A stretch of DNA of 64,000 nt, taken from positions 1,798,001-1,862,000 of the forward strand of contig NZ_JBFRBH010000001.1 in the NCBI RefSeq assembly GCF_040932485.1, read 5' to 3'. Shown here piece by piece: positions 62,411 through 64,000 of this stretch (its first letter is position 1; each line of letters opens with the position of its first letter). The translations under genes and the position numbers were made by a program. The DNA comes from Gymnodinialimonas sp. 202GB13-11. Its GTDB lineage: Bacteria > Pseudomonadota > Alphaproteobacteria > Rhodobacterales > Rhodobacteraceae. The notes below the pieces were generated by a model. That model saw nothing but the letters and a program-made list of their open reading frames with translations, did not search any database and was not told where the DNA came from.

Positions 62411-63250
62411 CTAGGGCAAGCGCCCCTCTACCACACGGTCCTTTCCACTCATGTCGGTATGCAGAAGCACCTGATCAAGACCGGCCTCCTCAAACAGCTG
62501 ATACACTGCAGGTCCTTGGCTGTACCCGATCTCAACCATCAACCGCCCTCTCGGCGACAGATGCATGGCCGCGCCAGTAGTAAGAGTCCGATAAGCCGCA
62601 AGTCCGTCGTCGCCCGGTGACAGGGCCATGTGCGGCTCCCAATCGCGGACTTCCGGCGCAAGATCCGGCATCTCAACTTCCGCGATATAGGGCGGGTTCG
62701 AGACGATTAGGTCGAATTGCCCCTCCACCTCAGCAAACCAATCCGACCGCTGAAGCGTGGCCCGGTCCGCCATCCCATGCCGGTCGACATTGCGCGCGGC
62801 CACATCGAGGGCTGCCGTCGAAAGATCGGTCCCCATCCCCTTCGCCGTCGTCCGCTCCGCCAACAGCGTCGCCAGAATACAGCCGGAGCCCGTTGCAAGG
62901 TCGAGCACATAGGCAAACGGCTCAGACAGGGCAATATCGACCAGCGTTTCCGTGTCCGCGCGCGGGGTCAGGACGTCCGGCGTCACATGAAACGGGCGGC
63001 CATAGAATTCGACTTCCCCCAGGATCTGGCTCAGCGGTTGGCGATCCAGCCGCGCGGAGAGGATGCGATTGAGGGTCTCATGCGCATCGGATTCAAGCGC
63101 GCTGTCGGGGTCAGCGATAAGGCTTGCCTGACTGCGCCCGGTGATGCGGGCAAGGATCAGCCGCGCCTCACGATCGGCGTCGCGTTCATCCAGAATCTCT
63201 GCCAAGGCGGAGCGTGTTGCTTTCAACGCAGCACCAATGGTGAGGCTCAC
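62411..63250 (-). CDS. prmC: Peptide chain release factor N5-glutamine methyltransferase
   Basis: 279 residues. It methylates the Gln of the GGQ motif in release factors. The N-terminal helical domain (about residues 1-80) binds the factor. [15 protein letters not shown] is SAM motif I and [13 protein letters not shown] contains the catalytic NPPY. The start codon overlaps the prfA stop by four bases, so enzyme and substrate are co-translated. Confidence 0.96.
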   Translation of the reverse strand: MSLTIGAALKATRSALAEILDERDADREARLILARITGRSQASLIADPDSALESDAHETLNRILSARLDRQPLSQILGEVEFYGRPFHVTPDVLTPRADTETLVDIALSEPFAYVLDLATGSGCILATLLAERTTAKGMGTDLSTAALDVAARNVDRHGMADRATLQRSDWFAEVEGQFDLIVSNPPYIAEVEMPDLAPEVRDWEPHMALSPGDDGLAAYRTLTTGAAMHLSPRGRLMVEIGYSQGPAVYQLFEEAGLDQVLLHTDMSGKDRVVEGRLP

Positions 63251-64000
63251 CCCTCCATCTCCGCAAGTTTCATGGCCTGATCCTCGGCCGTCAGAGCATC
63301 CACAATCTCATCCAGATCACCCGCCATCACCTGATCCAGTTTATAAAGCGTCAGATTGATCCGGTGGTCCGTCATGCGCCCTTGCGGGAAATTGTAAGTG
63401 CGGATGCGTTCAGACCGATCGCCAGACCCGACCTGCGATTTGCGGTCTGCCGCGCGTTCATCATCGATCTTCTGCCGTTCCAGATCGTAAAGACGTGCCC
63501 GCAGGACCGACATGGCAATCTCACGGTTGCGGTGTTGGGATTTCTCGGAGGATGTCACCACGATACCAGACGGCAAGTGCGTGATCCGCACAGCCGAGTC
63601 CGTCGTGTTGACGTGCTGCCCCCCTGCCCCGGATGACCGCATCGTGTCGATCCGGATGTCACCGGCGGGAATGTCGATATCCACTTCCTCCGCCTCAGGC
63701 AACACCGCGACTGTCGCCGCCGACGTGTGAATGCGGCCACCGGACTCAGTTTCAGGCACACGCTGGACGCGGTGCACGCCAGATTCGAATTTCAGGCGCG
63801 CAAAGACATTTTCACCCTCGATGCGCGCGGTGACTTCCTTGATGCCGCCAAGCTCTGTCTCAGCGAGATCAATGATCTCCAGCCGCCAGCCCCGCGCTTC
63901 TGCATATCGCGTATACATGCGCAGTAGATCGCCCGCGAAAAGCGCCGCCTCATCACCACCAGTCCCCGGACGGATTTCGATCATCGCGGGCTTCGCATCC
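63247..64000 (-). CDS. prfA: Peptide chain release factor 1, N-terminus beyond window
   Basis: The frame stays open to the right edge; the last complete codons before the edge read [21 protein letters not shown], matching RF1 domain 2. The peptidyl-hydrolysis motif is [15 protein letters not shown], with the GGQ methylated by PrmC. The UAG/UAA recognition region lies before it. About 250 of some 350 residues are present and the N-terminal helical domain is missing because of the window edge. [20 protein letters not shown] is also a release-factor signature. Confidence 0.95.
   Translation of the reverse strand, partial: DAKPAMIEIRPGTGGDEAALFAGDLLRMYTRYAEARGWRLEIIDLAETELGGIKEVTARIEGENVFARLKFESGVHRVQRVPETESGGRIHTSAATVAVLPEAEEVDIDIPAGDIRIDTMRSSGAGGQHVNTTDSAVRITHLPSGIVVTSSEKSQHRNREIAMSVLRARLYDLERQKIDDERAADRKSQVGSGDRSERIRTYNFPQGRMTDHRINLTLYKLDQVMAGDLDEIVDALTAEDQAMKLAEMEG

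Overview
The window looks like a chromosomal segment of a marine alphaproteobacterium of the Rhodobacterales (Roseobacter group). The grounds are high GC, short operons with 4-bp start/stop overlaps, the gene content (comEC, gltX, gltA, sufE, rnd, purNM, lptFGD-surA-pdxA-rsmA, DUF4167, prmC-prfA, TfoX C-terminal protein), and a large catabolic cluster with a branched-chain-type ABC importer. No rRNA, CRISPR array, insertion sequence or phage structural gene was seen. The genus cannot be fixed by reading alone.

Layout. 1-12.6 kb is housekeeping: comEC (cut by the left edge), glutamyl-tRNA synthetase, citrate synthase, SufE, a lipoprotein, RNase D, purM-purN, a glycosyltransferase-like protein, a CAT-anticodon tRNA (probably Ile2), a secreted PPC-like protein, an orphan EnvZ-like histidine kinase, an MBL hydrolase and tRNA-Asn. 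12.6-21.4 kb is an integrated element of about 8.7 kb in tRNA-Asn. It is bounded by an exact 46-bp direct repeat of the tRNA 3' part and carries a tyrosine integrase, an AlpA-like excisionase or regulator, a Rep_trans-like replication initiator, two unknown proteins and one 1316-residue cargo protein. The cargo protein joins a PD-(D/E)XK nuclease-like domain, TPR-like helices, a GreA/GreB C-terminal-like domain and a PIN-like nuclease. It is the best candidate in the window for an uncharacterised anti-invader system.

21.4-45.2 kb is catabolic. A seven-gene minus-strand operon (flavin monooxygenase, two Rieske oxygenase alpha subunits, RidA, DUF1028, LysR, M20 deacylase) diverges from a five-gene ABC importer operon. 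Between them lies a perfect 10-bp inverted repeat that is likely the shared operator. Beyond the importer come a LysR regulator, a TauE/SafE permease, a six-gene operon (Fe-S subunit, two membrane anchors and flavoprotein of a succinate dehydrogenase/fumarate reductase-like complex, plus both subunits of a class I fumarase-type hydratase), a nitroreductase, a zinc alcohol dehydrogenase and a translationally coupled trio (PLP lyase, M24 peptidase, Asp/Glu racemase). Together they suggest import of a nitrogen-containing organic solute, oxidative trimming, deamination or deacylation, and entry into C4-dicarboxylate metabolism; the substrate is unknown.

45.2-64 kb returns to core genes: a small protein and a TfoX C-terminal protein, a small exported protein, ndk, an MFS exporter, an ABC-F ATPase, MarC, a membrane aspartic protease, holC, pepA, the outer-membrane biogenesis run lptF-lptG-lptD-surA followed by pdxA and rsmA, then DUF4167, prmC and prfA (cut by the right edge).
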